A DNA stretch of 64,000 nucleotides from Roseiarcus sp052147395 (lineage in GTDB: Bacteria > Pseudomonadota > Alphaproteobacteria > Rhizobiales > Beijerinckiaceae): positions 1 to 64,000 of the forward strand of contig JBKQKS010000082.1 in assembly GCA_052147395.1 (NCBI GenBank), written 5' to 3'. The position numbers and the translations under genes were made by a program. The notes under the pieces were generated by a model, which had not been told where the DNA came from, did not search any database, and saw only the letters and a list, made by a program, of their open reading frames with translations. Positions within the stretch are counted from its first letter, which is position 1, and each line of letters begins with the position of its first letter. Positions 16,138 through 25,925 of the stretch are shown here, piece after piece.

Positions 16138-17262
16138 CTAGGAATGCGCGCGCCGCTGACGAATCATGAAGTTGTCGAACGAATATTCCGCGACCTGCCA
16201 CCACAGATATTCGTCGGAGCGAAAGGCGAAGTAGGAGTCGGCGATCTTCTTGAAGCGTTGATTCTCGGCGCTGAGCTGGGCATAGAGATCGGTCGCCGAC
16301 TTGTAGCACGCTTCCATTGCGTCCTGCGGGAACAGCCTCAGCTCGGCGCCGCCGAGCGCGAGACGCTTGAGGGCGGCGGGATTTCCCGCGTCGTATTTCT
16401 GCAGAACCGATCGGTCTGCGATGGCTGCCGCCGCGCGCACGGCGCTCTGGTAGGATTTGGGCAGCGCGTCGAATTTGTCCCGGGATACGATGAGGTGCAG
16501 CTGCATGCCCCCTTTCCACCAGCCTGGGTAGTAGTAATAGGGCGCAAATTTCGAAATCGGCGGCTTGCCGGGATCCTTGCTGTCGCCGAACTTTTCGTCA
16601 TCGTAGGGTCCAACCCATTCGAAGGCGTCGAGCGCGCCGCTTTGCAGTGAGCTCAGGATCGCGTCCTTCGCCAGCATGACCGGCTCGGCGCCGAGCGTCT
16701 GCAGCACTTTGCCGGCAAATCCGCCGATCCGCACCTTGAGCCCGGCGAAATCCTGCGGGCCGTGAATCTCCTTGCGAAACCAGCCCGCCATCTGCCCGCC
16801 AGTGTTGCCAGCCGCGAGCGCGAACGCCTTTCGTTCCGCGAGGAATTCGTCGATGAGCTCGCCGCCGCCGCCCTCGGCGAGCCAGGCCGAGTGCTGGCGG
16901 GCGTTCATGCCGAAAGGCGCCGACGAAGCGAAAATGTAGCTCGGGTCCTTGTTCCAATGATAGGACAGCGCGGTATGCGCGATCTCGGCGCGGCCATCGC
17001 CGATGGCGTCCAGCGCATCGAGCGCCGACGCGATTTCCCCCGCGGGCGCGACACGGACCTTGAACCGGCCGTCGGTGAGATCCAAAAGCGCTTTGGCGAA
17101 GGTTTCCGCTCCGCCATAGATCAAATCGAGCGTCGGCACGAAGCTCGACGTGAGGCGCCATTCGACTTCTGGCGCACCCTGCGCGATCGCCGGCGCAGCG
17201 ATCGTCACCCCGGCGGCGGCGAGCCCCAACGCTTGCAGGAAATCTCGGCGTCCCGCAGCCAT
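16138..17262 (-). CDS. TRAP-type transporter substrate-binding protein (DctP family), Tat-exported
   Basis: The 374-residue protein opens with a twin-arginine signal (GRRDFLQALGLAAAG... cleaved near APAIAQG), so it is exported folded to the periplasm. The mature part is a DctP-like binding protein: GGAETFAKALLDLTDGRF, the arginine-containing motif GLKVRIGGFAGKVLQTLGAEP, then QSGALDAFEWVGPYDD, close to the 2-oxoacid/lactate-binding branch. Partner membrane subunits (DctQ, DctM) are not adjacent, so it is an orphan or serves a distant transporter. Ligand unknown; a monocarboxylate or 2-oxoacid is inferred from the subfamily. Confidence 0.88.
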   Translation of the reverse strand: MAAGRRDFLQALGLAAAGVTIAAPAIAQGAPEVEWRLTSSFVPTLDLIYGGAETFAKALLDLTDGRFKVRVAPAGEIASALDALDAIGDGRAEIAHTALSYHWNKDPSYIFASSAPFGMNARQHSAWLAEGGGGELIDEFLAERKAFALAAGNTGGQMAGWFRKEIHGPQDFAGLKVRIGGFAGKVLQTLGAEPVMLAKDAILSSLQSGALDAFEWVGPYDDEKFGDSKDPGKPPISKFAPYYYYPGWWKGGMQLHLIVSRDKFDALPKSYQSAVRAAAAIADRSVLQKYDAGNPAALKRLALGGAELRLFPQDAMEACYKSATDLYAQLSAENQRFKKIADSYFAFRSDEYLWWQVAEYSFDNFMIRQRRAHS

Positions 17263-17473
17263 GGCCTACCGCTCCTCGTCCCTTCGACGCCGCACAGAGA
17301 AAATCCGTTCCTCGGCGCGTCCCGGGGGACGCCGACCGGCCCTATAGCACAACCCCTCATCGGGCGCCTCGGATTTGAGCGATATCGATCTCCTGCGTGC
17401 GATTCGGCGGGCGGCGCCGTATACCCGTGCCCGAGCGGCGGGAGTCCGCGTTTGTCGAAGGGGGAGGTGGAAC

Positions 17474-18355
17474 TTGAGCCAAGTCGCTTTCGTGGGCCTC
17501 GGAGTCATGGGGTATCCGATGGCGGGGCGCCTCGGCAAACGGGGCGGACATTCGGTCACGGTCTACAACCGGACCGCGGAGCGGGCGCGGGCCTGGGTCG
17601 GCGAACACGGCGGACTGCGCGCGCCGACGCCGCGCGAGGCGTCGGTGGGTTGCGATTTCGTATTCGCCTGCGTCGGCAATGACGAAGACTTGCGCTCGGT
17701 CACGCTGGGGCCCGACGGCGCCTTCGCCGGCATGAGGCCCGGGGCGATCTTCGTCGATCACACGACCGCTTCGGCCAATGTCGCGCGAGAGCTCCACGCC
17801 GAAGCGATGAAGCAAGGTCTGCAGTTCGTCGATGCGCCGGTCTCCGGCGGTCAGGCGGGGGCGCAGAACGGCGCGCTCACCGTCATGTGCGGCGGCGACG
17901 AGGCCGCTTACGCCAGCGTCGAACCGATCGTCGCCGCTTACGCCAAGTCGTGCCGGCTCATGGGCGGGCCGGGCTCGGGGCAGCTAGCCAAGATGGTCAA
18001 CCAGATCTGCATCGCCGGGCTGGTCCAGGGCCTCGCCGAAGGCCTCCATTTCGCCGAGAAGGCGGGCCTCGACCGCCAGCTCGTCATCGACGTCATCTCG
18101 AAGGGCGCCGCGCAGTCCTGGCAGATGGACAATCGCCACCAGACGATGATCGCCGGCGAATTCGATTTCGGCTTCGCGGTCGACTGGATGCGCAAGGACC
18201 TCGGCATCTGTTTCGACGAAGCGCGGCGCAATGGCGCGACGCTTCCCGTCGCCGCCCTGGTCGATCAGTTCTACGCCGACATCCAGTCGATGGGCGGCGG
18301 GCGCTGGGATACGTCGAGCCTCATCGCGCGTCTGGGAAGGACGCCGGCGCGCTGA
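17474..18355 (+). CDS. NAD(P)-dependent beta-hydroxyacid dehydrogenase (3-hydroxyisobutyrate dehydrogenase/GLYR family)
   Basis: The protein has 293 residues from a TTG start chosen because GGGGAGGTGG lies directly upstream and the first residues SQVAFVGLGVMGYPMAGRLG are the family's dinucleotide fold; the frame stays open further upstream but has no family sequence there. Substrate motif DAPVSGGQAGAQNG and catalytic Lys173 (QLAKMVNQ) are present. The family reduces or oxidises small beta-hydroxyacids such as 3-hydroxyisobutyrate, tartronate semialdehyde or succinic semialdehyde. The exact substrate cannot be set from sequence. It is convergent to serB with only 3 bp between stops. Confidence 0.92.
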   Translation: MSQVAFVGLGVMGYPMAGRLGKRGGHSVTVYNRTAERARAWVGEHGGLRAPTPREASVGCDFVFACVGNDEDLRSVTLGPDGAFAGMRPGAIFVDHTTASANVARELHAEAMKQGLQFVDAPVSGGQAGAQNGALTVMCGGDEAAYASVEPIVAAYAKSCRLMGGPGSGQLAKMVNQICIAGLVQGLAEGLHFAEKAGLDRQLVIDVISKGAAQSWQMDNRHQTMIAGEFDFGFAVDWMRKDLGICFDEARRNGATLPVAALVDQFYADIQSMGGGRWDTSSLIARLGRTPAR

Positions 18356-18358
18356 GCC

Positions 18359-19260
18359 TCACGCCTCGACGAATTCGTCGCGCTGAATGCCCTGGGCGTA
18401 CAGCAGGGCCGTGAGGTCGGCGTGATCGATGCGGGCGGCGGCCGTTGCGGCGACCTTGGGCTTGGCGCGATACGCGACGCCGAGCCCGGCTTCCCCGAGC
18501 ATGGCCAGATCGTTGGCGCCGTCGCCGACCGCCAGGGTCTCCTGCCTTGTGAGCTGGAGCCGCTCCCGGAGGTCGCGCAACGCTTCGAATTTGGCGCGCG
18601 CGCCGAGGACGGGCTCGACGATCTCGCCTTGCAGCCGGTTGCCTTCGATGACGAGCTCATTCGAATGATGCTCGTTGGCGCCGATCCGCCGCGCGACTGC
18701 GCTGGTGAAAGGCCTGAAGCCGCCGGACACGATCGCCACGTAGCCGCCGCGAGCCCGAATCGTGGCCGCCAACGTCCTGGCGCCCGGGTTGAGCGTGATG
18801 CGTTCGGCGAGGACTTCGTCGATCGCCGACACCGGCAGCCCGGCCAGCAGTCTCACGCGCTCGCGCAAAGCCGATTCGAAGGGAATATCTCCGCGCATCG
18901 CGCGATCGGTGATTTCGGCGACACGCTCGCCGATGCCCATGGCGGCGGCCAATTCGTCGACGCATTCCTGGCCGATCAAGGTCGAATCCATGTCCGCCAC
19001 CAACAGCCTTTCCCCCGCGACGCCAAAGGCTGCACGAACGCGTCCGCCTCGGCCTCGTGGGCCGCCAGCTCGATTCGCGAGCGGGCGCCCTCGATGCCCT
19101 CGTCGGTCGTGAACGCGAGGTCCGCCGCGACGCCGCGGTCCAGCCAGCGCCGCGAGAGCAAACCCGGCAGGGCTTGCGCAGCGCGCGCGAGCAGCGCATC
19201 GCTCAGATTCGCCCGCTCGGGCGCGACGACGAGCGTGGCGACGTAATCGGACGAGGACAT
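18359..19260 (-). pseudogene. serB: Phosphoserine phosphatase, frameshifted
   Basis: SerB makes serine from phosphoserine. The N-terminal ACT-like domain (start MSSSDYVATLVVAPERA at 19260) and the HAD catalytic domain (ADMDSTLIGQECVDELA, VSGGFRPF, VGDGANDLAMLGEAG) are both intact but in different frames. The break is at a run of five C on the plus strand (19012-19016; GGGGG in the gene). Adding one G would join them as a normal protein of about 300 residues. Explanations: sequencing or assembly error in the homopolymer, a true recent null allele, or -1 slippage on the G-run. The catalytic part could also be made alone from the TTG at 19003. The gene is divergent from miaA, 30 bp apart. Confidence 0.8.
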
Positions 19261-19290
19261 GCGGACTTCCGAGGCTCGGGGACGTTTCGA

Positions 19291-20205
19291 TTGACTTTGC
19301 GCGCGCTCCTCATTGCAGGGCCGACGGCGAGCGGCAAGTCCGCGGTCGCGCTGAAGCTCGCGGCCCGGTTCGGCGCCGAGATCGTCAACGCCGATTCGAT
19401 GCAGGTCTATCGTGATCTGAGCGTGCTCACGGCGCGTCCGGAGCCCGCCGAGACGCGGCTCGCGCCACACCGGCTGTTTGGCGAAATCGACGGCGCCGTC
19501 AACTTCTCGGTCGGCCGCTGGCTCGAAGCCGCGAGCGCGATTCTCGCGGCGTCCGGCGGGCCCTTGATCTTCGTCGGCGGAACGGGGCTCTATTTCCGGG
19601 CGCTGACCGAGGGCCTTTCCGATATTCCGCGCGTACCCGAAAATGTGCGCGAGGACATCCGCGCGAGCGCCGCCGAGGCGTCGACGCCGGCGCTGCATGC
19701 GCGGCTCGCCACTGCCGATCCCGAAACCGCGGCCCGGCTGAGGGCCAGCGACCGGCAGCGAATCTTGCGGGCGCTGGAAGTCGTGGCGGCGACCGGACGG
19801 CCGCTGGTCGAGCTGCAAGGCGCCCGGCAACCGCCGCCGTTGAAGGGCGGCAAGTGGCGCGGCTTGTTTCTCGCGCCGGATCGAGGGGGGCTTTACGAAC
19901 GCATCGCGACGCGGTTCGGCGAGATGCTGGAGCGCGGCGCGCTCGAAGAAGTCGCGGCGCTGACCGCGCGACGGCTGGACGCCGCCTTACCGGTGATGCG
20001 AGCGCACGGCGTTCCCCATTTGCAGGCTCACCTGGAGGGGCGGCTTTCGCTCGACGAGGCGAGGGAACGCTCGGTCGGCGACACGCGCCGATATGCCAAG
20101 CGCCAGTTCACCTGGGCGCGCCATCAGATGCCCGATTTCGTATGGGTCGAGCCGACGCAGGCGGAGTTCCGCGGAGCGGAAGCCTTGGCCGGGAAATCGG
20201 ACTGA
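19291..20205 (+). CDS. miaA: tRNA dimethylallyltransferase
   Basis: The 304-residue enzyme adds dimethylallyl to A37 of tRNAs that read UNN codons. Motifs: P-loop GPTASGKSAVALKLA at the N-terminus, NADSMQVYRDL, FVGGTGLYFRALTEGL and the C-terminal DTRRYAKRQFTWAR, all diagnostic for MiaA. The start is TTG at 19291, chosen from homology; the same frame is open further upstream through the antisense of serB but has no family sequence there. The serB-miaA divergent pair is common in Hyphomicrobiales. Confidence 0.95.
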   Translation: MTLRALLIAGPTASGKSAVALKLAARFGAEIVNADSMQVYRDLSVLTARPEPAETRLAPHRLFGEIDGAVNFSVGRWLEAASAILAASGGPLIFVGGTGLYFRALTEGLSDIPRVPENVREDIRASAAEASTPALHARLATADPETAARLRASDRQRILRALEVVAATGRPLVELQGARQPPPLKGGKWRGLFLAPDRGGLYERIATRFGEMLERGALEEVAALTARRLDAALPVMRAHGVPHLQAHLEGRLSLDEARERSVGDTRRYAKRQFTWARHQMPDFVWVEPTQAEFRGAEALAGKSD

Positions 20206-20229
20206 TCGGCGCCGCCCCGGCCTGCTGCC

Positions 20230-20697
20230 TTACACGAAGCCGGAATCGCTCGACGGCGACAGGCCCTGGATGGAGATCAGGCTGATCATGCGCTTCTGCT
20301 TGGCGAGCACGCCATAGACGAATTCGCGGGTCGTGTCGGAGCCGACGTTCGGAACGTTCTGGACATCCTCGGCGGCGACGCTGAGAATTTCCGACACGCC
20401 CTCGACCAGCAGCCCGATGTTCTGGTTGCCGATCTCGGCGACGAGAATGGCGTGGCGCGAGCTCGGCTGCGTCGGCGCGAAGCCCAGCCGAGCCGCGAAA
20501 TCGATGATCGGCAGCACGACGCCGCGCAGATCGATCATCCCCACGACGTAACTCGGCGCATAGGCGATCGGCGTCGCCGGCGTCCACACCCGGATCTCGC
20601 GCACCGACATGACATCGATGCCGAACTCCTGCCCGCTGACCCGGAACGTGATCATCTCGTTGACTTTGCCACGGTTCTTGTCTTCGGTCGGATACAT
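20230..20697 (-). CDS. cheW: Chemotaxis adaptor protein CheW
   Basis: The 155-residue protein is a single CheW domain: ITFRVSGQEFGIDVMSVREI, the VVGMIDLRGVVLPIIDFAARL signature and GLLVEGVSEIL. CheW links chemoreceptors to the CheA kinase. The ATG at 20697 has a good AAAGGGGCG ribosome site; longer in-frame extensions to about 21000 have no family sequence. No che operon is present around it. It lies convergent to miaA (24 bp gap). It might serve a Che cluster elsewhere. Confidence 0.93.
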   Translation of the reverse strand: MYPTEDKNRGKVNEMITFRVSGQEFGIDVMSVREIRVWTPATPIAYAPSYVVGMIDLRGVVLPIIDFAARLGFAPTQPSSRHAILVAEIGNQNIGLLVEGVSEILSVAAEDVQNVPNVGSDTTREFVYGVLAKQKRMISLISIQGLSPSSDSGFV

Positions 20698-21148
20698 TTC
20701 GCGCCCCTTTGGGACCAGCTCGCGGCGAGGCCGCCCAAGTTGAAATTCGTAGCCACCCCTGCAGCCGCCTCGCCACGATCGCGGCCCCTTGGGCCGATAT
20801 CCGGCTCTCGGCGCGAGGGGCGCGAGGCCCATCGTGGGTTCGAACCGGAACGCGCCGCAGACGGCTAACGGGCGCCGCTCCACGAATCGAGGGAGGGGAG
20901 AAGATGCCGGATGCGGCCGGCGCGACCTCGCGGCGTCATGCCTCGGCGGAGCGAAAACGGTGGAATCCGCCGGAGGGTCGCGCCCGACGTTGGCCCCCAA
21001 CGGGTTAATTCGCGCCTAACATATCGGGCTTGCGCCAATGACTTTCCCGCCACGGCGACGGACCCCTTCGCGGACTTGCCCAGGGCGCCGCTCGTATCCG
21101 ACGCCGACGAGCCGCGCCGCCGACTCCGCTAATGCCGGGGCAACCGGC
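20698..21148. other. Gene-free stretch upstream of cheW
   Basis: About 450 bp without a gene I can support. Frames are open on both strands, as expected for high GC, but none has a ribosome site or protein-like composition. It should hold the cheW promoter. It runs into repeat copy B. Confidence 0.5.
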
Positions 21149-21300
21149 GCCATTTCCCGGGCGGCCTTGTACGCGAGGTCGCTGACCTCGCTGCCTCCAC
21201 TTGGAAGATTCTTGCAGAATGAGGCGCTTACGCGCCGACCGAGGTCGTCCTTCGACAAGCTCAGGATGAGGGCCCTCGGCTACAGAATGGCGCCGCCCGG
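21149..21300 (+). repeat. Intergenic repeat family, copy B (full length)
   Basis: The copy has the palindromic core GCGAGGTCGCTGACCTCGC, the middle block GAGGCGCTTACGCGCCGACC and the conserved CGAGGTCGTCCTTCGACAAG motif. It ends in GGCCCTCGGCTACAGAATGG, which is partly complementary to the left end, so the whole unit can fold. It lies between cheW and the GGDEF-EAL gene, which starts about 240 bp further on. Confidence 0.85.
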
Positions 21301-21537
21301 GAATCTGCCCCCGTCAGCTGCCGGGGCGCCGGTTCGGCTTAATGGACCCTTAAAGGTTGGCGGATCAAGAAGGGGCGGCAACAGCTGTGCGCGTCAGCTG
21401 CGCAGAGGCATGACGCTCGCTGTTGGAAGGCTGATTGAAGCCCTCGTTCATCCAAAACACGAAAACGCGTCCCGGTTCGGGGGAAGGCGCGCCTCGACTC
21501 GTCGTTTCGGCGGGCGCCAGGGGCAATTGGGGTCGTG

Positions 21538-24500
21538 ATGGGATTGAAGCCTAACGTCCGGATTGAGGCGAGCGCCGGCGCCGGCCTGCGCGAGGTCGTA
21601 CCCCGCTCGATCCGTTCGACGTTGATTGTCGCGCTCGCCTATTTCATAACCGCGCGCCTCGGCCTCGCCTTCGCGACGGCCCCCGGCGTGGCGACCGTCA
21701 TCTGGCCCCCGTCCGGCATCGCCTTGGCGGCGGTGATCCTTTCGGGCCCCAATGGCGGGCTCGGCGTTCTCCTCGGCTCCTTCGTCGCCAACGCCAGCCT
21801 GGCGCTGACCAACGGGAAATCTGCAACCCCCTTCGACCTCATCGCCTTTCCGCTCATCGCGGCGTGCGGCGCGACTGTTCAAGCGCTGATCGCCAAGGGG
21901 CTACTGCGGCGTAACCTCGGCTATCCCTACAGCCCAGTCAGCGCGGCCTCGGTCGGCAAGCTGTTCCTGTTCGGCGGAGTGCTCGGCGCCGCCCCGAACG
22001 CCGCGGTCTCGAACCTCGCCCTGACGCTGGCCGGGCGCGAAAGCGGGCCCGAGGCCCTGCTGAGCTGGCTCACCTGGTGGGCGGGCGACGCGATCGGCGT
22101 CTTTCTCGTGGCGCCGACGATCCTGAGCTTCGTCTTGGCCCCGCGCGGCGAGCGGCTGCGCCGGTGCGCGCCGACGGCGTTGACGATGATCGCCGCGCTC
22201 GTCGCTACCGCGGCTGCCTTCGTCGCCGAGGCGCGGGCGACGCGCGCGGCGCTTTCCGCTCGGCTCGAAATGGACGTACGCGAGTTCGCCAGCCGCGTCG
22301 AATCGACGCTGCAACTCGGCGCCAACGCGGTGCGCGGACTTTCCGGGGTGTTCGAGACGGTCAAGGACCGCGATCTCGCCGACTTCCGCGACGTCGCGAG
22401 CCGGATGGCGGAATTCCGACTCGGCATCCAGGCGCTCGAATGGATTCCGCGCGTGCCGGCCGAGACGCTGACGGCCGCGGAGGACCGGCTGTCGGCCCAA
22501 TGGGGCCGCAACGTCTTCCTGTTCCAGCGCGACGGCGACGCGCGAGTCCCGGTCACGGCCCGCGCGGAATACTTTCCCGTCGCCTTTGTCTACCCGCTCA
22601 AGGGCAACGAAGGCGCGCTCGGCTACGACCTCGGCTCGAACGCGGAGCGGAGCAAGACCCTGCGCGTGTCGATGACGACCGGAAGCATGGTCGCAACCGC
22701 CGGCGTGAAGCTGGTGCAGAACGGTAAGATGGGCATGCTGCTTTTCGTGCCCGTGGTCCACGCGACCGCGCAGGAGGCGCAGGCGTCGCTGAAGGGCTTC
22801 GCTCTCGGCGTGTTCTCGATTCCCGACCTACTCGACGTCGCGCTCGCCAACAACGATCTCTCTGGCCTCGCCTACCGGCTGGTCGACGAGACCGAGACCG
22901 GCGCGCCGGTGACGTTGGCCCACGGCGCGGCCGCCGAGGGCGCCGCGCCATTCGGAGCGGACGACGACCTGACTCGCTCGGCGCGCATCGAATTCGCCGG
23001 CCGGACCTGGACGTTGCAGATTTCGCCGACTGAGGAATACCTGACCGGCCGCACCGACAACGTCGCCTACGGGATTCTCGCCGGCGGCCTCATCTTCACC
23101 GCGATCGCCAGCGCCTTCGCCCTCGTGGTCACCGACAGGCAGCGCGCCCTCGTCGCGGCGCGCGAAAAGGAGCTCGAGGACCAGAAGTTCGCCCTCGACC
23201 AGCACGCCATCGTCAGCATCGCCGACGCCGACGGCGTGATCCTCTACGCCAACGACAAGTTCAGCGAGATTTCCGGCCATCCACGCGACCGGCTGATCGG
23301 CGCCAAGCACAGCATCGTCAGCTCGGGTCTGCAAAACGCCGCGTTCTATCGCGGCATGTGGAACACGATCCACAGCGGCGAGGTCTGGCACGGCGAATTG
23401 TGCAATCGCGACGCGTCGGGCGGCCATTACTGGCTTGCTTCGACCATCGTTCCCCTTCGCGACCACGCTGGCGCCGTCTACCGCTACATCGCCATCTGCA
23501 CCGACATCACCGAACGTCGCCGCGTACAGGACGCGCTGCGCGAGAGCGAGGAACGCGTACGCTTCGCTCTGACCGCGGCCAGCGCGGGCGCCTGGGAATG
23601 GGACCTGGCGACGAACGCCAGTGTGTGGTCCGAAGAGCTGTGGAAGCTCTATGGCCTCGAGCCGCACAGCTGCACGCCTTCCTACGACGCCTGGATACAG
23701 ACGATCCACCCCGACGACCGACTTGCGGCGGAAGGCGCGATCGCTCGAGCGACCACCGTCGGCCGCGAACTCGCGGTAGAGTGGCGGGTGCGCGAGTCCG
23801 GCGGCGCAACGCGCTGGCTACTGGCGCGCGGCGGCCCTGTCTATCACCCCGATCAGCCTAGGCCACGCTACGTCGGCGTCGTGTTCGACATTACCGAACG
23901 CAAGAAATCAGAGGAGAGGATCAGTTATCTCGCTCACCACGACATTCTGACGGGCCTCCCCAATCGGCTGGCTTTCGGCGATAGTCTGTCCGCCGCGATC
24001 GCTCGAGCCGATGAGACACGGACCGCGGTCGCGGTGTTTTGCCTGGACCTCGATCGCTTCAAGGAAATAAATGACGTCTTTGGCCACGCGACTGGCGACG
24101 AACTCCTGCGCCAAGTTTCGAACAGGTTCCTGGCGGCGGGGCAGGGCGCCGAGATCGCTCGGGTTGGCGGCGACGAGTTCACGGTGTTCGTCAGCGGAAA
24201 TCCCGAGTCTGCGCATGCCTCGGAAGTCGCCGAGCGGCTGCTCGGCGCGGTTGCGACGCCTTTCAACATCGACGGCCGGCAGGTTCGGGTCGGACTGAGC
24301 GTCGGCGTGGCGCTTTATCCCGACCATGGCGACAAGGAGACGGTGCTCGCCAGCGCGGATGCGGCGCTCTACCGCGCCAAAGCCGAAGGCGCCGGAAAGG
24401 CGTGCTTCTTCGATTCCACTCTGGACAATCGCCTGCGTGAGCGTCACGCCCTTTTGCAGGACCTCGAGAATGCCGTCGAGCGCAAAGAACTCTTGCTGCA

Positions 24501-25221
24501 TTACCAGCCGCAGGCGCGCGCAGACGGCGGGATTTTCGGCTTTGAGGCGCTCATACGGTGGCGGCATCCACGCCGTGGTTTCTTGCCGCCAAACACGTTC
24601 ATTCCTATCGCCGAACAAAGCGGGCTGATTGCGGAAATCGGCGAATGGGTTCTGCGCGAGGCTTGTCGGGAAGCGGCGGCCTGGCCGCGGCCGTTGAACA
24701 TCGCGGTCAATCTCTCGCCGGCGCAGTTCCTCAAGGACGGACTGCCGGCGACCGTTCACGCCGTTCTCATCGAAACGGGCCTGCCCGGACATCGCCTCGA
24801 ACTCGAAATCACGGAAGGCGTTCTGGTCAACGACTTCTCGAGAGTTTCGGCGATTTTACGTCAGCTGAAATGCCTGGGTGTGAGAGTGGCGATGGACGAT
24901 TTCGGCACCGGCTACTCGTCGCTGTCCTATGTCCAGTCGTTCCCGTTCGACAAGATCAAGATCGACCGCTCGTTCGTCTCGAGCGTACACAACAATTCCA
25001 GTTCTCAAACAATCGTCCGTGCGATCATCGGTCTCGGACGCGGCTTGCGGGTGCCGCTGATTGCCGAGGGTGTCGAAACCGAGGAACAGCTGGAGTTTCT
25101 GCGATCCGAGGGCTGCGACGAAGCGCAGGGTTATCTAATCGGAAGGCCGCGCCCCATCGATGATTATGCGGCTGTCGTCGGGCGGAAGCCATGGACGCTC
25201 CTCAGTCAGGCGTCAGCGTAA
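21538..25221 (+). CDS. MASE1-CHASE-PAS-PAS-GGDEF-EAL cyclic-di-GMP signalling protein
   Basis: The protein has 1227 residues. The N-terminal MASE1-like membrane sensor (about 30-230) has multiple hydrophobic segments and LTWWAGDAIGVFLVAPTIL. A CHASE-like extracellular domain spans about 245-480 (GLSGVFETVKDRDLADFRDVA) and is closed by a final membrane helix near 510. Two PAS domains follow (about 545-780). The GGDEF domain carries intact RVGGDEF, and the EAL domain intact FEALIRWRHP, AVNLSPAQF, MDDFGTGYSSLSY, KIDRSFV and IAEGVETEEQ. Both catalytic signatures are complete, so it may make and break cyclic-di-GMP. GTG at 21535 or ATG at 21538 are both possible starts. Confidence 0.93.
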   Translation: MGLKPNVRIEASAGAGLREVVPRSIRSTLIVALAYFITARLGLAFATAPGVATVIWPPSGIALAAVILSGPNGGLGVLLGSFVANASLALTNGKSATPFDLIAFPLIAACGATVQALIAKGLLRRNLGYPYSPVSAASVGKLFLFGGVLGAAPNAAVSNLALTLAGRESGPEALLSWLTWWAGDAIGVFLVAPTILSFVLAPRGERLRRCAPTALTMIAALVATAAAFVAEARATRAALSARLEMDVREFASRVESTLQLGANAVRGLSGVFETVKDRDLADFRDVASRMAEFRLGIQALEWIPRVPAETLTAAEDRLSAQWGRNVFLFQRDGDARVPVTARAEYFPVAFVYPLKGNEGALGYDLGSNAERSKTLRVSMTTGSMVATAGVKLVQNGKMGMLLFVPVVHATAQEAQASLKGFALGVFSIPDLLDVALANNDLSGLAYRLVDETETGAPVTLAHGAAAEGAAPFGADDDLTRSARIEFAGRTWTLQISPTEEYLTGRTDNVAYGILAGGLIFTAIASAFALVVTDRQRALVAAREKELEDQKFALDQHAIVSIADADGVILYANDKFSEISGHPRDRLIGAKHSIVSSGLQNAAFYRGMWNTIHSGEVWHGELCNRDASGGHYWLASTIVPLRDHAGAVYRYIAICTDITERRRVQDALRESEERVRFALTAASAGAWEWDLATNASVWSEELWKLYGLEPHSCTPSYDAWIQTIHPDDRLAAEGAIARATTVGRELAVEWRVRESGGATRWLLARGGPVYHPDQPRPRYVGVVFDITERKKSEERISYLAHHDILTGLPNRLAFGDSLSAAIARADETRTAVAVFCLDLDRFKEINDVFGHATGDELLRQVSNRFLAAGQGAEIARVGGDEFTVFVSGNPESAHASEVAERLLGAVATPFNIDGRQVRVGLSVGVALYPDHGDKETVLASADAALYRAKAEGAGKACFFDSTLDNRLRERHALLQDLENAVERKELLLHYQPQARADGGIFGFEALIRWRHPRRGFLPPNTFIPIAEQSGLIAEIGEWVLREACREAAAWPRPLNIAVNLSPAQFLKDGLPATVHAVLIETGLPGHRLELEITEGVLVNDFSRVSAILRQLKCLGVRVAMDDFGTGYSSLSYVQSFPFDKIKIDRSFVSSVHNNSSSQTIVRAIIGLGRGLRVPLIAEGVETEEQLEFLRSEGCDEAQGYLIGRPRPIDDYAAVVGRKPWTLLSQASA

Positions 25222-25757
25222 CCCAAAACGGGAAAAGTCGCTTGCCGACTTGGGACATCGAACCCAATTGTCGATCACGTTGCATAGTAACCTGCGGCGG
25301 CCCCTCGGCGGATGGGCGGGGTTTCGACGATTGGCGACCTCGGATCGGCGGCTGCGACAATTCGAACACGGGAAGGGGCCTCGTCGCTCGGTTTTCAGCG
25401 CAACTCGCCTCGATCTCGTTGCCGGCGTCGACATACGCGCCTCGAGCGACATCCGGAATCGCCCCCGCTCTTCGCACGGAAGGCATGAGCCATTCGCATG
25501 GCTTGCTGAAAGTTTGTTCGTTTTGGCGAGCATTTGTTCGCCGATTCGTTCGTTTTTTTCGCTTTCGCAGGAGTCTGCGAACTATTTGGCGCGGTTGCCG
25601 CATTGCCGCCATGCCTGCGACACAAGCGTTGCTGCGCTGCAACATTGACTTTTTCGACGCAATAATCCATATACAGCTCGTCTAGGAAAGGGAACGTCCA
25701 ATCATCACCGCGTCCTCGCCGCCCCTGGAGGGTAGCTCAAAGCGAAGACGCCGAGGT
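25222..25757. other. Gene-free stretch between the GGDEF-EAL gene and DUF1127 genes
   Basis: No supported gene. A segment around 25510-25565 is unusually T-rich, with repeated TTCG words and a short hairpin (GGCGA 25525-25529 with TCGCC 25538-25542) ahead of a run of seven T near 25552. It may be a weak terminator for the upstream gene or part of the promoter region of the small downstream genes. Confidence 0.35.
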
Positions 25758-25769
25758 ATGGAGACAAAC

Positions 25770-25925
25770 ATGGACCTCTCATTCATTGTGCGCTTCTTCC
25801 GCGCCCGTCATGTCTACTGGAATGTGGTCCGCGAGCTGTCGGAATATTCCGATCGCGAACTGCACGACATCGGCATCGACCGCGCCGACATTCCGCGCAT
25901 CGCACTGGAGGCCTCGCGCGGCTGA
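25770..25925 (+). CDS. DUF1127 (YjiS-like) small protein
   Basis: The 51-residue protein begins MDLSFIVRFFRARHVYWNVV and carries the DUF1127 signature RELSEYSDRELHDIGIDRAD, followed by IPRIALEA. Members of this family act as small Arg-rich RNA-binding or stress-related proteins in alphaproteobacteria (family knowledge, role varies). ATG at 25770 has GGAG six to seven bases upstream; an in-frame ATG at 25758 would add four residues. A second paralogue follows 180 bp downstream. Confidence 0.9.
   Translation: MDLSFIVRFFRARHVYWNVVRELSEYSDRELHDIGIDRADIPRIALEASRG

Noticed and set aside
19012..19016. Programmed frameshift of the X-XXY-YYZ type in serB
   Set aside because: The local sequence CGG GGG AAA does not form a canonical slippery heptamer. 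Simple P-site slippage on the G-run remains possible but sequencing error or mutation is simpler.
20825..20850. GGGTTCGAACC motif resembling a tRNA T-loop
   Set aside because: No matching acceptor, D-arm or anticodon stem lies at the proper distances.
25191..25685. Open frames of 90-160 codons after the GGDEF-EAL gene
   Set aside because: Several overlap on both strands with similar poor composition and none resembles a protein family.
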